Program-made: the position numbers and the translations under genes
Part shown: piece by piece, positions 8,907 to 17,955 of the stretch
Layout of the letters: every line of letters starts with the position of its first letter
Numbering within the stretch: the stretch's first letter is position 1
From: Pseudoalteromonas sp. XI10
GTDB lineage: Bacteria; Pseudomonadota; Gammaproteobacteria; Enterobacterales; Alteromonadaceae
Assembly: GCF_001469895.1 (NCBI RefSeq)
Contig: NZ_LOPY01000061.1
Coordinates: 1 to 64,000, forward strand
Length of the DNA: 64,000 nucleotides
Direction of reading: 5' to 3'
The notes under the pieces: model-generated
Database searches by the model: none
Seen by the model: the letters and a program-made list of their open reading frames with translations, nothing else
What the model was told of the DNA's origin: nothing

Positions 8907-10097
8907 TTACTTACAAACGTCTGCTACTGCATTTGCAAAGTAATCAATGTTTGCATCACTGATACCAGCAACGTTTACACGGCTAGAACCAACAATGTAG
9001 ATTGAGTACTCTTTTTGTAAGCGCTCGATTTGCTCTTTATTAATACCTAGGAATGAGAACATACCATTTTGACGGTCAATAAATGAGAAGTCTTGCTCAA
9101 TGCCTTTCGCTGCTAAGCTTTCTTTAATTAGAGTACGTAAACCATTAATACGATTACGCATTTCATCAAGCTCGTCATGCCACATTTGCGTCAGCTCAGT
9201 GCTACCTAAAATCGTACTAACAATATCAGCACCATGGGCAGGCGGCATTGAATAGATGCTACGTACAACGCTTAATAATACAGAGTTTGAGATATCAGCA
9301 GTCGCTGCATCTTTAGCAATGATTGAACATGCACCGATACGCTCGCGGTATAGACCGAAGTTTTTCGAACATGAAGAACAGATGATTAGCTCATCTACCG
9401 CTGCTGCTAATTTACGAAGACCCGCTGCGTCTTCTTCAAGGCTTGAACCAAAACCTTGGTAAGCAATATCAACCAGTGGCGTGAAACCAACTTCAACAGC
9501 AAGATCTGCAACTGTGCTCCATTGCTCAGCATTTAAATCCATACCGCTTGGATTGTGACAACATGCGTGGAATAACACAACATCACCTTTAGGCACTTGC
9601 TTAAGGGTATTAATCATGTCATCAAATAAAAGGTCTTTATTTTCGTAATCGTAGTAAGGGTATTCTTTTACTGTTAAGCCCGCCGCTTCAAATAAGCTGA
9701 TGTGGTTTGCCCACGTTGGCGTAGTTACCCATACAGTCGCATCTTTGTTGCAACGCTTGATGAATTCAGCTGCAACACGTAATGCACCTGTACCACCTGG
9801 TGCTTGTGCAGTGCGAACACGGTTAGCTAAAAGTGCTGGATGCTCACCCAGTAATAAGTTTTCCATTTTTTGACAGTAATCTAGGTTACCTGCCAAGCCA
9901 ATGTACGATTTACTGGTTTCGTTTTCTAAACGAAACGCTTCCGCTTTTTTAACCGCTTTTAATACAGGCGTATTGCCTTGCTCATCCTTATAAACACCTA
10001 CACCCAAATCGATTTTCTTCGGGTTTGTATCTTGTTTAAAGGCCGCCATTAGGCCAAGAATAGGATCTGTTGGTAATGGTTTTAATTCTGAGAACAT
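8907..10097 (-). CDS. tyrB: aromatic/aspartate aminotransferase (class I, PLP)
   Basis: Pyridoxal-phosphate aminotransferase of the AspC/TyrB group (396 residues), transferring amino groups between aspartate or aromatic amino acids and 2-oxoglutarate. Seen: the PLP lysine in SSCSKNFGLYRERIGAC (Lys245), Asp210 in VDIAYQGF contacting the pyridine nitrogen, the phosphate-binding GGTGALR loop (101-107), HNPSGMD, and the substrate-carboxylate arginine in SSRVNVAG near the C-terminus. AspC and TyrB are paralogues of similar sequence. I favour tyrB from recalled annotations in this order, but aspC activity is equally possible. Confidence 0.88.
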   Translation of the reverse strand: MFSELKPLPTDPILGLMAAFKQDTNPKKIDLGVGVYKDEQGNTPVLKAVKKAEAFRLENETSKSYIGLAGNLDYCQKMENLLLGEHPALLANRVRTAQAPGGTGALRVAAEFIKRCNKDATVWVTTPTWANHISLFEAAGLTVKEYPYYDYENKDLLFDDMINTLKQVPKGDVVLFHACCHNPSGMDLNAEQWSTVADLAVEVGFTPLVDIAYQGFGSSLEEDAAGLRKLAAAVDELIICSSCSKNFGLYRERIGACSIIAKDAATADISNSVLLSVVRSIYSMPPAHGADIVSTILGSTELTQMWHDELDEMRNRINGLRTLIKESLAAKGIEQDFSFIDRQNGMFSFLGINKEQIERLQKEYSIYIVGSSRVNVAGISDANIDYFANAVADVCK

Positions 10098-10170
10098 TGA
10101 CTATCTCTTTTTATAGGGGTTAGCGTTGCCACTAGCTTAACATAAAAACCCAGCCTGATTACTAGTTAAA

Positions 10171-10830
10171 TTAGACCAAGAGTTGAGGAATTTTAATACA
10201 ACAAGCCACAAGTAATGCAAGGGTTTGCTGATCAAAGAAATCATTATTAAATGCTTCTGCATCTATAATACCTAAGCATTCATTTTTGTCTGATAATAAT
10301 GGTAAACAAGTCTCAGCTTTCACCTTCGGGTCGCAAGTATAATACTCACCACCTTGTGCGAGGTAATCGGCTACGTTATTGATCACACGCCCTTGCTTAG
10401 AAAGTGCAACTTGAACATTGTTACTACCTTTAGCAAATGCTTCAGTTAGCGGGAATAATGGACGGCTCGGTGCACCATGATAAACCAGCTTTAATAACTG
10501 AGAACCTTCATTAGTCTCTGTCGCTTGATAAATACCAAACCAATCAACTTGAGTTTGGGCAACAACAAAATCGATAATTTGTTGAAGCTTAGCCAGTTTT
10601 TCAGTATTGGTAGCATCATCGGCAACATAATCATTTAATTTGAATGGTTCATCTTGTAAGTAGCCAAACAAGCTACACGCACCACCCTCGCCTAGCTCAG
10701 GAATTTGATACTCCCAACGCACTGCTGGTAAAGCTGACTCTGCAAGATAATGTTCAAGGTTTGATAATTGCTCAGCAACCAAATTTTCTGGTAATTCAAG
10801 CTGAGCTGTCGATAAGTAGTTAGAAATCAT
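10171..10830 (-). CDS. GAF domain protein, distantly like free-Met-(R)-sulfoxide reductase
   Basis: A 219-residue cytosolic protein with a C-terminal GAF domain (about 75-215) and an N-terminal extension I do not recognise. WFGIY (97-101), YTCD (164-167) and LGIIDAE (186-192) align by eye with the WtGFY, IACD and iGVLDID blocks of the fRMsr (YebR) GAF enzymes. Cys166 corresponds to the catalytic cysteine of that family. The GVCG cysteine is not conserved (GSNNVQ stands there), so enzyme activity is doubtful. It lies 45 nt downstream of the phosphatase/kinase response regulator on the same strand and may be co-transcribed. Confidence 0.75.
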   Translation of the reverse strand: MISNYLSTAQLELPENLVAEQLSNLEHYLAESALPAVRWEYQIPELGEGGACSLFGYLQDEPFKLNDYVADDATNTEKLAKLQQIIDFVVAQTQVDWFGIYQATETNEGSQLLKLVYHGAPSRPLFPLTEAFAKGSNNVQVALSKQGRVINNVADYLAQGGEYYTCDPKVKAETCLPLLSDKNECLGIIDAEAFNNDFFDQQTLALLVACCIKIPQLLV

Positions 10831-10875
10831 TTAGCCATCCAAACATCTATAATGCCAGAATGATAACATGCGATT

Positions 10876-12546
10876 TTAGTGTGAGCTAGTACTGCTTGCT
10901 GTTAATTGATAATAAATTTCGACTTGGTTGCCTGCACTATTGAAGGTCACTTTTGAAGCTACTTCCCCAAGCAAGCACAAGCCTCTACCATGCTCTCTTG
11001 CAAGGCTTTGTTGACTTGCCTGCTCTTTACTAAAACCATTTCCTGAGTCGCAAACAGTAAAATATAAAGCAAGTTCTTCTGGGCAATAGCGAATATCAAT
11101 AATGATTAAGGCATCGGTTAAATTAGCGAGGGCCTCTTCACGTTGTTGATAATAAATTAAAAAGCCATCTTCTTGATTTTTTACCTCTGAGTCGAGGCCT
11201 AACACCCCGTGGTCTAAGGCATTATTGTAGGCCTCTGAGAGTATCAAAAAGATATTAGCGCGATGTGCATTTAACCCTGCTACTTTGCTTATTACATCAA
11301 CGACTTCCAGCACCGGATCGGTGCTTTTGATTTGCTTTGAATTTAGGCTCAATGAAAAGTTAAAAGGTAATGCGGATAGCGGCTCAGACTTTTGCTCAGG
11401 CTCACGCATTGGTAAGCAATTTAATAATACTAGGCTCAAGTCGTCTTGTTGTTTATTACCACGGGCAAATTTATTGACTCGTTCAAGTACTTGCTCAGTA
11501 GAAATAGCAGGTTTTGAGGCTAGCACTTTTTTAAAGCGATGCTCACCAAAGTACTCGTCATGTGGACTAGTCGTTTCAATGATACCATCGGTTGCCATGA
11601 CAATACGGCATGTGTCTTCTACTTCAATATGAATAAGTGCACGTTCGAATTCATCTTCTTCTAAAATACCCAGTGCCATGTGTTGAGATTCAAGGGTACG
11701 AATAACTTCACCGCTTTGGTTTATGATATAGGTATCGGGTAAGCCCCCTAGCCATGCCGAGATACTTTTCCCGGTACTGCTAAGCTCTATGATGGTTGCA
11801 GCACAAAACATGTGGCCTGGTAATAACTTACCTAATACTGAATTGACTTCTGCAGCAATATCACTCACCGACATGCCCTTACTCACCATAGTATAAAATA
11901 CTCTTGAAGCAGGCAGTGCACCGACTGCAGCAGCTAAACCATGGCCCGTAAAGTCACCAAGCATGCAATATAAGCTACCTAATGGGCTTTGTGCGACCAA
12001 AAACATATCGCCATTAAACATAGCCGCAGGCGATAAATGAAAATCTAAATGCTTAGGAAAAGATTGTTGGTTCTCAAGAGCATTATTAAAAATATGTTCG
12101 ACAATTTCATGTTCGCGTTCGACTTGATTTTGATGATATTCAAGTTGTAGATTTTGCTCTCTTGCCTTTTGGCTTAAATTACGGATCCGGCTATGCGCTT
12201 TAATTTTCGCGTTAAGAATCACTTCTTGAAACGGCTTATGCAAAAAGTCATCACCACCAACCGATAAGCAACGCTCAAAGCTCGCTTCGTCTTCTAATGA
12301 GGTAATAAAAATAATCGGTAAGTAAACTTGGCTAAAGCGCTCTTTGATAATCGCTGCGGTTTCAAAGCCGTCCATCACAGGCATAATGACATCGAGTAAC
12401 ACAATATCAATGGTGTGTTCTTCGAGCAGGTTTAAAGCAACAAGACCGTTTTCAGCGGTATAAACACGGTAGCCCTGTTGTTCTAACATCACGGTTAATA
12501 AGCGACGATTTAAGGCAAGATCGTCTACAACCAGAATATTAAGCAT
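10876..12546 (-). CDS. response regulator - PP2C phosphatase - HATPase kinase, CrsR/HsbR-like
   Basis: Three-domain partner-switch regulator (556 residues). A receiver domain (1-120, phospho-acceptor Asp52 in LLDVIMP) is followed by a coiled linker. An RsbU/SpoIIE-type PP2C phosphatase comes next (about 165-375; GDFTGHGLAAAV and MATDGIIE metal sites). A C-terminal RsbW-like HATPase completes it (about 400-550; N-box LSEAYNNALDHG and a GNGF motif). The architecture matches CrsR of Shewanella and HsbR of Pseudomonas, which act on a STAS partner. I chose the ATG at 12546, overlapping the STAS stop as TGATG; a TTG one codon earlier is also possible. RpoS or motility control is inferred. Confidence 0.87.
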   Translation of the reverse strand: MLNILVVDDLALNRRLLTVMLEQQGYRVYTAENGLVALNLLEEHTIDIVLLDVIMPVMDGFETAAIIKERFSQVYLPIIFITSLEDEASFERCLSVGGDDFLHKPFQEVILNAKIKAHSRIRNLSQKAREQNLQLEYHQNQVEREHEIVEHIFNNALENQQSFPKHLDFHLSPAAMFNGDMFLVAQSPLGSLYCMLGDFTGHGLAAAVGALPASRVFYTMVSKGMSVSDIAAEVNSVLGKLLPGHMFCAATIIELSSTGKSISAWLGGLPDTYIINQSGEVIRTLESQHMALGILEEDEFERALIHIEVEDTCRIVMATDGIIETTSPHDEYFGEHRFKKVLASKPAISTEQVLERVNKFARGNKQQDDLSLVLLNCLPMREPEQKSEPLSALPFNFSLSLNSKQIKSTDPVLEVVDVISKVAGLNAHRANIFLILSEAYNNALDHGVLGLDSEVKNQEDGFLIYYQQREEALANLTDALIIIDIRYCPEELALYFTVCDSGNGFSKEQASQQSLAREHGRGLCLLGEVASKVTFNSAGNQVEIYYQLTASSTSSH

Positions 12547-12851
12547 CAATCAATATCGAACTTTTTATCAAAACGAGAGATTTGCAGGATTTTTTTCAGT
12601 TGCGGTTGGCAGTTACTAATTTGAATTGTTTCAACTTTGCCTGTTAAGTTTTTTTTCATGTTCAGCAACATGCCTAACGCTGAGCTGTCCATGTAATCTG
12701 TTTCTCTAAGGTCTATAACCACTTTATCGATATTGTCGTTGAGATCGGCATACGCCTGACGAAAAGATTGCACCAAATTAAAATCAAATTTTCCTTTGAT
12801 TTGTACGGTTAATATAGCGCCATCAGCAGAAGTGCTGCGCGTTAAACTCAT
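12546..12851 (-). CDS. STAS domain anti-sigma factor antagonist, CrsA/HsbA-like
   Basis: A single STAS domain (101 residues). The phosphorylatable serine is in YMDSSALGMLL (Ser56 or Ser57), the position phosphorylated in SpoIIAA and RsbV. It would be phosphorylated by the HATPase and dephosphorylated by the PP2C domain of the product encoded immediately downstream, with one base of overlap (TGATG) and thus near-fixed stoichiometry. In Shewanella the equivalent CrsA releases RpoS from CrsR; in Pseudomonas HsbA partners FlgM or a diguanylate cyclase. Which applies here is not visible. Confidence 0.88.
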   Translation of the reverse strand: MSLTRSTSADGAILTVQIKGKFDFNLVQSFRQAYADLNDNIDKVVIDLRETDYMDSSALGMLLNMKKNLTGKVETIQISNCQPQLKKILQISRFDKKFDID

Positions 12852-12984
12852 AATAAACTCCTAATAAACAAATCTTTCCTGATACTTAACTAAATATAAC
12901 CGCTTAAAACAAATAAGCCAAAAATTAAAACACTTAGGATGAAATTTGTTATCATTTAGCCAAGCTTCTATAACGAGATCTACC

Positions 12985-13314
12985 ATGAGCGATAATAATC
13001 TAGTTTATTCAACTGCAACGGGTCGCATTGAGCAACCTAAAGAAAGTAAACCAAGCCAAGGTAAAGTTTTTAAAGACGGCTTTTTACGCATTGAACGTCA
13101 AACCAAAGGACGCAAAGGTAAGGGCGTGATGTTAGTTGTTGGTATCGACAGCGAGCAGCACGACTTAAAAAAATTAGCCAAAACCATTAAAAGTAAAATG
13201 GGCCAAGGTGGTGCAGTAAAAGACGGTATCATCGAAGTTCAAGGTGATGACAGAGATAAGCTAAAAGCGATTCTCGAAGGACTAAAATTTAAAGTAAAAA
13301 TTGCAGGGGGCTAA
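12985..13314 (+). CDS. yciH: SUI1/eIF1-like translation factor YciH
   Basis: Small SUI1-fold protein (109 residues), the bacterial eIF1-like YciH, implicated in initiation fidelity on the 30S subunit. The basic segment RQTKGRKGKGVMLVVGI and the core LKKLAKTIKSKMGQGGAVKDGIIEVQGD are diagnostic. The ATG at 12985 (MSDNNLVYSTATGRI) matches the family N-terminus; an in-frame ATG 39 nt upstream would add a non-conserved tail. The stop codon lies in the loop of the following terminator hairpin. Divergent from the STAS gene. Confidence 0.92.
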   Translation: MSDNNLVYSTATGRIEQPKESKPSQGKVFKDGFLRIERQTKGRKGKGVMLVVGIDSEQHDLKKLAKTIKSKMGQGGAVKDGIIEVQGDDRDKLKAILEGLKFKVKIAGG

Positions 13315-13328
13315 TCGCCCCCTTTTTT
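13306..13328 (+). terminator. terminator of yciH, overlapping its stop codon
   Basis: The GGGGGC/GCCCCC stem (13306-13311 with 13317-13322) has loop TAATC and then six T (13323-13328). The yciH TAA is in the loop. On the other strand the T run is displaced, so service to the convergent gene is less sure. Confidence 0.9.
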
Positions 13329-13340
13329 GCGTTCTGTATT

Positions 13341-16340
13341 TTATGAATTCAACGAGTTGAGCTGTTCATAAAGTGCAGGCAACTCATCTTCAGGGATAGG
13401 CTTACTATAGTAGTAACCTTGCACAATATAACAGTTGTTGTTTTGTAAAAACTCAATCTGCTCGATGGTTTCTACCCCTTCGGCAACAACATTAAGCTTC
13501 AGCTTTTGTGCCATAGCAATGATTGCAGCGGTAATTTCCATATCATTACTGTCTTGTGGAATATCTTTCACAAACGAGCGATCAACTTTCAAGATATCCA
13601 CAGGGAAACGTTTTAGGTAACTCAGTGAAGAGTACCCAGTACCAAAGTCGTCGATTGAAATTGATACACCCAAAGCTTTTAGCTGATGTAGTTGTAAGAT
13701 GGCTGCTTCAACATGCCCCATCAGCATACTTTCTGTTAGCTCAAGGTGTAAGCGTTTAGGCTCAACACCTGTTTGTTTGATGATCTTATCCAGTGTCGAC
13801 ACCAAGTTCGCATCTTTAAATTGACGTGCCGACAGGTTGATTGAAATATTATTCTTTAAATCTTGACTAGCTAAACGTGCCGCAAACTCACACGCTTCTT
13901 GCAAGATCCACGCACCTAGCTCAACTATTAAGCCGGTTGCTTCAGCAATAGGAATAAACTTAGTTGGTGGGATCATCCCTTCATTAGGGTGGAACCAACG
14001 AATAAGCGCTTCATAACCAACCACTTGGTTATTTCTACAATCAACTTGTGGCTGATAATAAACCCTAAACTGCCCTTCGCGAATACCTGTACGAAGCTCA
14101 TTTTCAATGAATAAGCGCTCGTTTGCTGCAGCATTTAGCTCTTGGCTATAGAAGTGGAAAGTATTACGCCCTTTCGCTTTTGCTTCATACATCGCAAGAT
14201 CAGCATGTTTAAGTAGCTGATCTTCTTCTTGGCTATCAAACGGTGCCATTGTGATACCAATACTGGCACTGATGATCACTTCATTATTACCTAACTTGAT
14301 TGGCTCATTAAGCGTGCGCTGAATCGTATTAGCCACTTCCATTGCATGTGTTTGATGCTCAATACCACTTAATAATACCGCGAATTCATCACCGCCTAAA
14401 CGCGCTATTGTATCTTCCGTACGCAAACGCTTTTTCAAACGGTTAGCCACTTCAACTAATAACTGATCCCCAGCATCATGCCCTAGAGTATCGTTGATAC
14501 GTTTAAATTCATCTAAGTCAAAATAGAATAAGGCAAATGCATAATGACCGCGTTCAGCCAGTGCCATTGATTTACGCAGCTGCATTCTGAAGAAAGTACG
14601 GTTAGCAAGCCCCGTTAAGGTATCAAAGTAAGCCAATTGCTCCATCTTACGCTGGCTTTCTTTTACAAACGAAATATCTTGAGCTGATGCCACGTAACTG
14701 GTGATCTCACCACCATCTTCTCGAATTGGTGAAATACTTAACGAAACCCAAACTGATTGGCGTTCATTCCCTTGTAATAAGGTATCCCCGCGCCAATAAT
14801 TACGGCTTCGCAAATCGATATCAATATCATCGACTAAAATCGCCATTTCTTGTGAAATGATATTCAACAGCGGCGAGCCAATAAAGTGACGCTCCTCAAA
14901 ACCGGTCATTTCAACCATTTTCGGATTCACGTATTTGATCTCAAAGTCTTGATTGGTGATCACCACACCGGTACCAGAGAAAGCCACAGCTTTAGATAAA
15001 CGATTCGCCGCTTTTTCCGCTATTTCTTTTTCACTAATGCGCTGGTTTAAGCCATCGATCAACTTACGAATTTCAATAGCCATGTCTCTAAACGAGCCAT
15101 TTAGCGTGCCAATTTCATCTTTATTAGCCTTTGGAAACTCAGTTTGTAATTGCCCTTTGCCAAAACTAACTACCGCATTAACCAACGAATGAATGCGACG
15201 CAGTACTAGTTGATAAAGTGCTTGATGCAATAACAAAGCAACTAAAATAGCGTACAAGATAAACAAGCCAAAGAATTTTACTTTTAACTCTTCAAGCGCA
15301 GAAAGTGCAGACGAGCGCTTTTTATAAATACCAATATACCAGTTTAAGTTTTCCACTTTACGAATATTGATAATGTGAGTTTCGCCATCTTGTACGAATG
15401 AATTTGCCGACTCAGGTAGCTTTAAACGAATGGTTTCAGACACTAGTTTTTGCAGATCAGGGTTTACAAAATCTTCGGTGAGTAATTTTTTACCTTCACG
15501 ACCATATTGCTCAAGGGTTGTTTTATCTAAATCAGGGTGAGCTAATAGCTGACCTTTTGCATCAAACACTAACAGATGCTGCTCACGGTCACCGATAGGC
15601 AACTGTGCCAATAAGGTTTCAAGCGCGATATCACTGCCCGTGACACCAAAAAATTCGTTATCAAGGTAGATTGGCACAAGCACACTCACCACCCACTTAT
15701 GCCAAATAGTGTCGTAATACACTTTTGACCACACCGCTTCTCGGCTTGGGTTAGTTGCAGCCTGAGCGTAATTGAAGGTTTCGCCTTTGGTAAAATCAAA
15801 ACTACCAGGTACATTGAGTGCCCAGTTAGGTGGTGCGATACGAATAAAGTTGTCTTTGGTGACAAGGTAAAAATTAAAGAAATCTTGAATTAAGGTCGGT
15901 GAAACGATTTTCCATAGCGATTCAGAATCGTTTATAAGCTGTTTATAAAATTCAGAATATTTATCTTGAGGGAGAAACGCAGCCGATAAGCCATCTTCTG
16001 AGGTACTACGGATACTGCCATCGAGGGCAAATTTGAGTTCTGCGCTGCGTTTACTTTGTAAATGCGATTCGTTGTGAAGGAGCTGGCTGCTTACGACGTT
16101 ATTAGCCTGCTCAGCAATATTGATTTTGGTTTTGATCAAGCGGTTAAATTGACGACTCAAGCGTTCACTAGAGTGCTTTAAAAGTTCGTGCTCTTCAAAC
16201 ACAAGCTGTTTTTCTTCAGATTTAAGCATCAAAGCCGCAGCACATATACCTGCAATCAAACAAATCGCAGAGATCAGCAGCGACAATTTCATACTTAATG
16301 AATTCACACCAAAACGTGATGGCGGTCGTCGATACACCAC
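13341..16340 (-). CDS. Cache-HAMP-PAS-GGDEF-EAL cyclic-di-GMP signalling protein
   Basis: A 999-residue membrane sensor that may both make and degrade cyclic-di-GMP. Order: membrane segment at about 17-38; periplasmic double-Cache sensor (about 40-335); second membrane segment (about 348-368); HAMP; PAS (about 440-560); GGDEF; EAL. The cyclase signature RLGGDEFAVLL is intact with an RTED inhibitory I-site five residues upstream. The phosphodiesterase part keeps YEALIRW, NLSARQF, LELTES, IDDFGTGYSS, VDRSFV and AEGVET. Both activities therefore look possible. It stands alone, convergent to yciH. Confidence 0.92.
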   Translation of the reverse strand: MVYRRPPSRFGVNSLSMKLSLLISAICLIAGICAAALMLKSEEKQLVFEEHELLKHSSERLSRQFNRLIKTKINIAEQANNVVSSQLLHNESHLQSKRSAELKFALDGSIRSTSEDGLSAAFLPQDKYSEFYKQLINDSESLWKIVSPTLIQDFFNFYLVTKDNFIRIAPPNWALNVPGSFDFTKGETFNYAQAATNPSREAVWSKVYYDTIWHKWVVSVLVPIYLDNEFFGVTGSDIALETLLAQLPIGDREQHLLVFDAKGQLLAHPDLDKTTLEQYGREGKKLLTEDFVNPDLQKLVSETIRLKLPESANSFVQDGETHIINIRKVENLNWYIGIYKKRSSALSALEELKVKFFGLFILYAILVALLLHQALYQLVLRRIHSLVNAVVSFGKGQLQTEFPKANKDEIGTLNGSFRDMAIEIRKLIDGLNQRISEKEIAEKAANRLSKAVAFSGTGVVITNQDFEIKYVNPKMVEMTGFEERHFIGSPLLNIISQEMAILVDDIDIDLRSRNYWRGDTLLQGNERQSVWVSLSISPIREDGGEITSYVASAQDISFVKESQRKMEQLAYFDTLTGLANRTFFRMQLRKSMALAERGHYAFALFYFDLDEFKRINDTLGHDAGDQLLVEVANRLKKRLRTEDTIARLGGDEFAVLLSGIEHQTHAMEVANTIQRTLNEPIKLGNNEVIISASIGITMAPFDSQEEDQLLKHADLAMYEAKAKGRNTFHFYSQELNAAANERLFIENELRTGIREGQFRVYYQPQVDCRNNQVVGYEALIRWFHPNEGMIPPTKFIPIAEATGLIVELGAWILQEACEFAARLASQDLKNNISINLSARQFKDANLVSTLDKIIKQTGVEPKRLHLELTESMLMGHVEAAILQLHQLKALGVSISIDDFGTGYSSLSYLKRFPVDILKVDRSFVKDIPQDSNDMEITAAIIAMAQKLKLNVVAEGVETIEQIEFLQNNNCYIVQGYYYSKPIPEDELPALYEQLNSLNS

Positions 16341-16484
16341 AGGACTACCTTATTAATAATTGTTATTATTTATTGTGCAAAAACAAATATACCAGATTCA
16401 TTTTTATATTTATAAATTTTTTATAAATATAAATGAATTTTCTGAGTAAACACCGATGTTTTCTAAATTAGCTGCGATAGGCAG

Positions 16485-16513
16485 TTGACTTTACATACAA
16501 GTGTTTTTACATT
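16485..16513 (+). promoter_or_regulatory. probable sigma-70 promoter of pheL-pheA
   Basis: TTGACT (16485-16490), a 17-bp spacer, then TACATT (16508-16513). The -35 box matches 5 of 6 and the -10 box 4 of 6. The start of transcription would fall near 16520, which is the A of the leader-peptide ATG, so the leader would be almost leaderless. Another promoter further upstream cannot be excluded. Confidence 0.5.
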
Positions 16514-16519
16514 AGTTCA

Positions 16520-16573
16520 ATGAAACAAATTATCTCTCGCACTTATTTTTCGTTTTTTAGCTTCTTTAGATAG
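16520..16573 (+). CDS. pheL: Phe-rich leader peptide PheL
   Basis: A 17-codon reading frame encoding MKQIISRTYFSFFSFFR, with five Phe codons and one Tyr codon, directly upstream of a terminator and pheA. It is the control peptide of a classical attenuator: ribosome stalling at Phe codons when charged tRNA-Phe is scarce favours the antiterminator. No good ribosome site precedes the ATG. Composition, position and the mutually exclusive hairpins downstream make the call secure. Confidence 0.9.
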   Translation: MKQIISRTYFSFFSFFR

Positions 16574-16574
16574 A

Positions 16575-16641
16575 GGAGGCTTAACTGTTTGCGAGATAAA
16601 TTCACCGAATAGCTAAAGCCTCCCACTTGGGAGGCTTTTTT
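16575..16641 (+). promoter_or_regulatory. pheA attenuator: antiterminator and terminator
   Basis: Terminator: AAAGCCTCCC (16615-16624) pairs with GGGAGGCTTT (16629-16638) around ACTT, with a T run to 16641. Antiterminator: GGAGGCTT (16575-16582), right after the leader stop, is perfectly complementary to AAGCCTCC (16616-16623), the left arm of the terminator, so the two folds exclude each other. TCTCGC inside the leader gene (16535-16540) also pairs with GCGAGA (16591-16596), a possible third alternative. This is transcription attenuation of pheA by Phe supply. Confidence 0.9.
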
Positions 16642-16674
16642 GTTTGTGCACTGTTTTGGAATGAGGAAACCAAC

Positions 16675-17826
16675 ATGAGCATTGATACATTAAATGCGTT
16701 ACGACACGATATTAATGAAATAGATTCCGACTTATTGGTGTTACTGGCTAAAAGACGCCGTATTAGCCACAGCGTAGTTGAATATAAAATTGCCAATAAC
16801 AAACCAATTCGCGATGAAGCCCGCGAACAAGCATTACTCGAAAAGCTTATTAATTATGGTAAGTCGCTAGGTCTAGATGCGTACTACATCAATAATGTGT
16901 TCCAAACTATTCTTGAAGATTCTGTTTTGAATCAACAAGCAATGCTACAAAAGAATCTAAACCCTGAAGCAATGAGCGAAAGTCATCGTGTTGCTTACTT
17001 AGGTGGTCAAGGCTCTTATAGCCAATTAGCCTGTCATAAATATTTTAGCCGTCGCCCAGGTAAGCTGATTGAGATGGGCTGTTCGAGCTTTGATCAAATC
17101 ACTGGCAAAGTTGAAAGTGGCCAAGCTGATTTCGGCTTACTGCCAATTGAAAACACCAGCTCAGGTAGTATCAATGAAGTGTTCGATTTATTACAACATG
17201 CACAAGTATCAATTGTCGGTGAGGTCACTCACAGCGTTGAGCACTGTTTATTAGCAATGCCAGGTACTGAGCTTTCTCACATTAATAAAATCTTTGCTCA
17301 CCCACAGCCTTTTGCTCAATGTAGCCGCTTCATTCAGGGGTTAGGTGATATTCAACATGAAACCTGTGACTCAACCTTCCATGCATTACAATCAGCGGTT
17401 GAAACTGCAAACAGCGCCGCTATCGGCTCAGCACAAGCAGGTAAAAATGTAGGGTTAGAAGTCGTTAAATCAGGTCTTGCAAACCAAAGCGAAAACCATA
17501 GCCGCTTCATTGTCGTCGCGCGTAATCCGTTGCAAGTATCTAAGCAAATTCCAACAAAAACCAGTTTGATTATGGCGACCAAACAACAAGCGGGTTCATT
17601 GGCTGATGCCTTGATGATTTTTAAACAACATCAAATTAACCTAGTAAAATTGGAATCTCGTCCAGTACCAGGAAACCCATGGGAAGAGGTGTTTTATGTT
17701 GACCTTGAAGCAAACCTTGATGACTTACATGTTAAGCAAGCGCTTGAAGAGCTAAAAGAACACACCCAATACACCCGTGTATTAGGCTGCTATCAAAGTG
17801 AGTCTTTGCAAGCTGTTAGTGTGTAA
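16675..17826 (+). CDS. pheA: P-protein: chorismate mutase / prephenate dehydratase
   Basis: Bifunctional enzyme that turns chorismate into prephenate and then phenylpyruvate in phenylalanine synthesis (383 residues). The chorismate mutase domain (1-90) has LRHDINEIDSDLLVLLAKRR. Prephenate dehydratase (about 105-285) has VAYLGGQGSYSQLA, PIENTSSGSINEV and NHSRFIVVAR. The C-terminal ACT domain (about 297-375) carries the ESRP motif that binds feedback phenylalanine. I chose the ATG at 16675, preceded by GAGGAAA; upstream codons run through the terminator. Regulated by the pheL attenuator and, by family knowledge, by Phe feedback. Confidence 0.95.
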   Translation: MSIDTLNALRHDINEIDSDLLVLLAKRRRISHSVVEYKIANNKPIRDEAREQALLEKLINYGKSLGLDAYYINNVFQTILEDSVLNQQAMLQKNLNPEAMSESHRVAYLGGQGSYSQLACHKYFSRRPGKLIEMGCSSFDQITGKVESGQADFGLLPIENTSSGSINEVFDLLQHAQVSIVGEVTHSVEHCLLAMPGTELSHINKIFAHPQPFAQCSRFIQGLGDIQHETCDSTFHALQSAVETANSAAIGSAQAGKNVGLEVVKSGLANQSENHSRFIVVARNPLQVSKQIPTKTSLIMATKQQAGSLADALMIFKQHQINLVKLESRPVPGNPWEEVFYVDLEANLDDLHVKQALEELKEHTQYTRVLGCYQSESLQAVSV

Positions 17827-17849
17827 CTGCCAGCCTAGATATGATTAAT

Positions 17850-17875
17850 AAAAAGGAGCCAGTCGGCTCCTTTTT
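17850..17875 (+). terminator. terminator of pheA
   Basis: The AAAAAGGAGCC/GGCTCCTTTTT stem (17850-17860 with 17865-17875) has an AGTC loop and a T run, 23 nt after the stop. Confidence 0.92.
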
Positions 17876-17955
17876 CGTATAATTTCATCTTAGATACTTG
17901 CACCCACAGCCCTGTCTAAGCATAATCTTGAAAACAATTTGAAATTGGAACTTTC

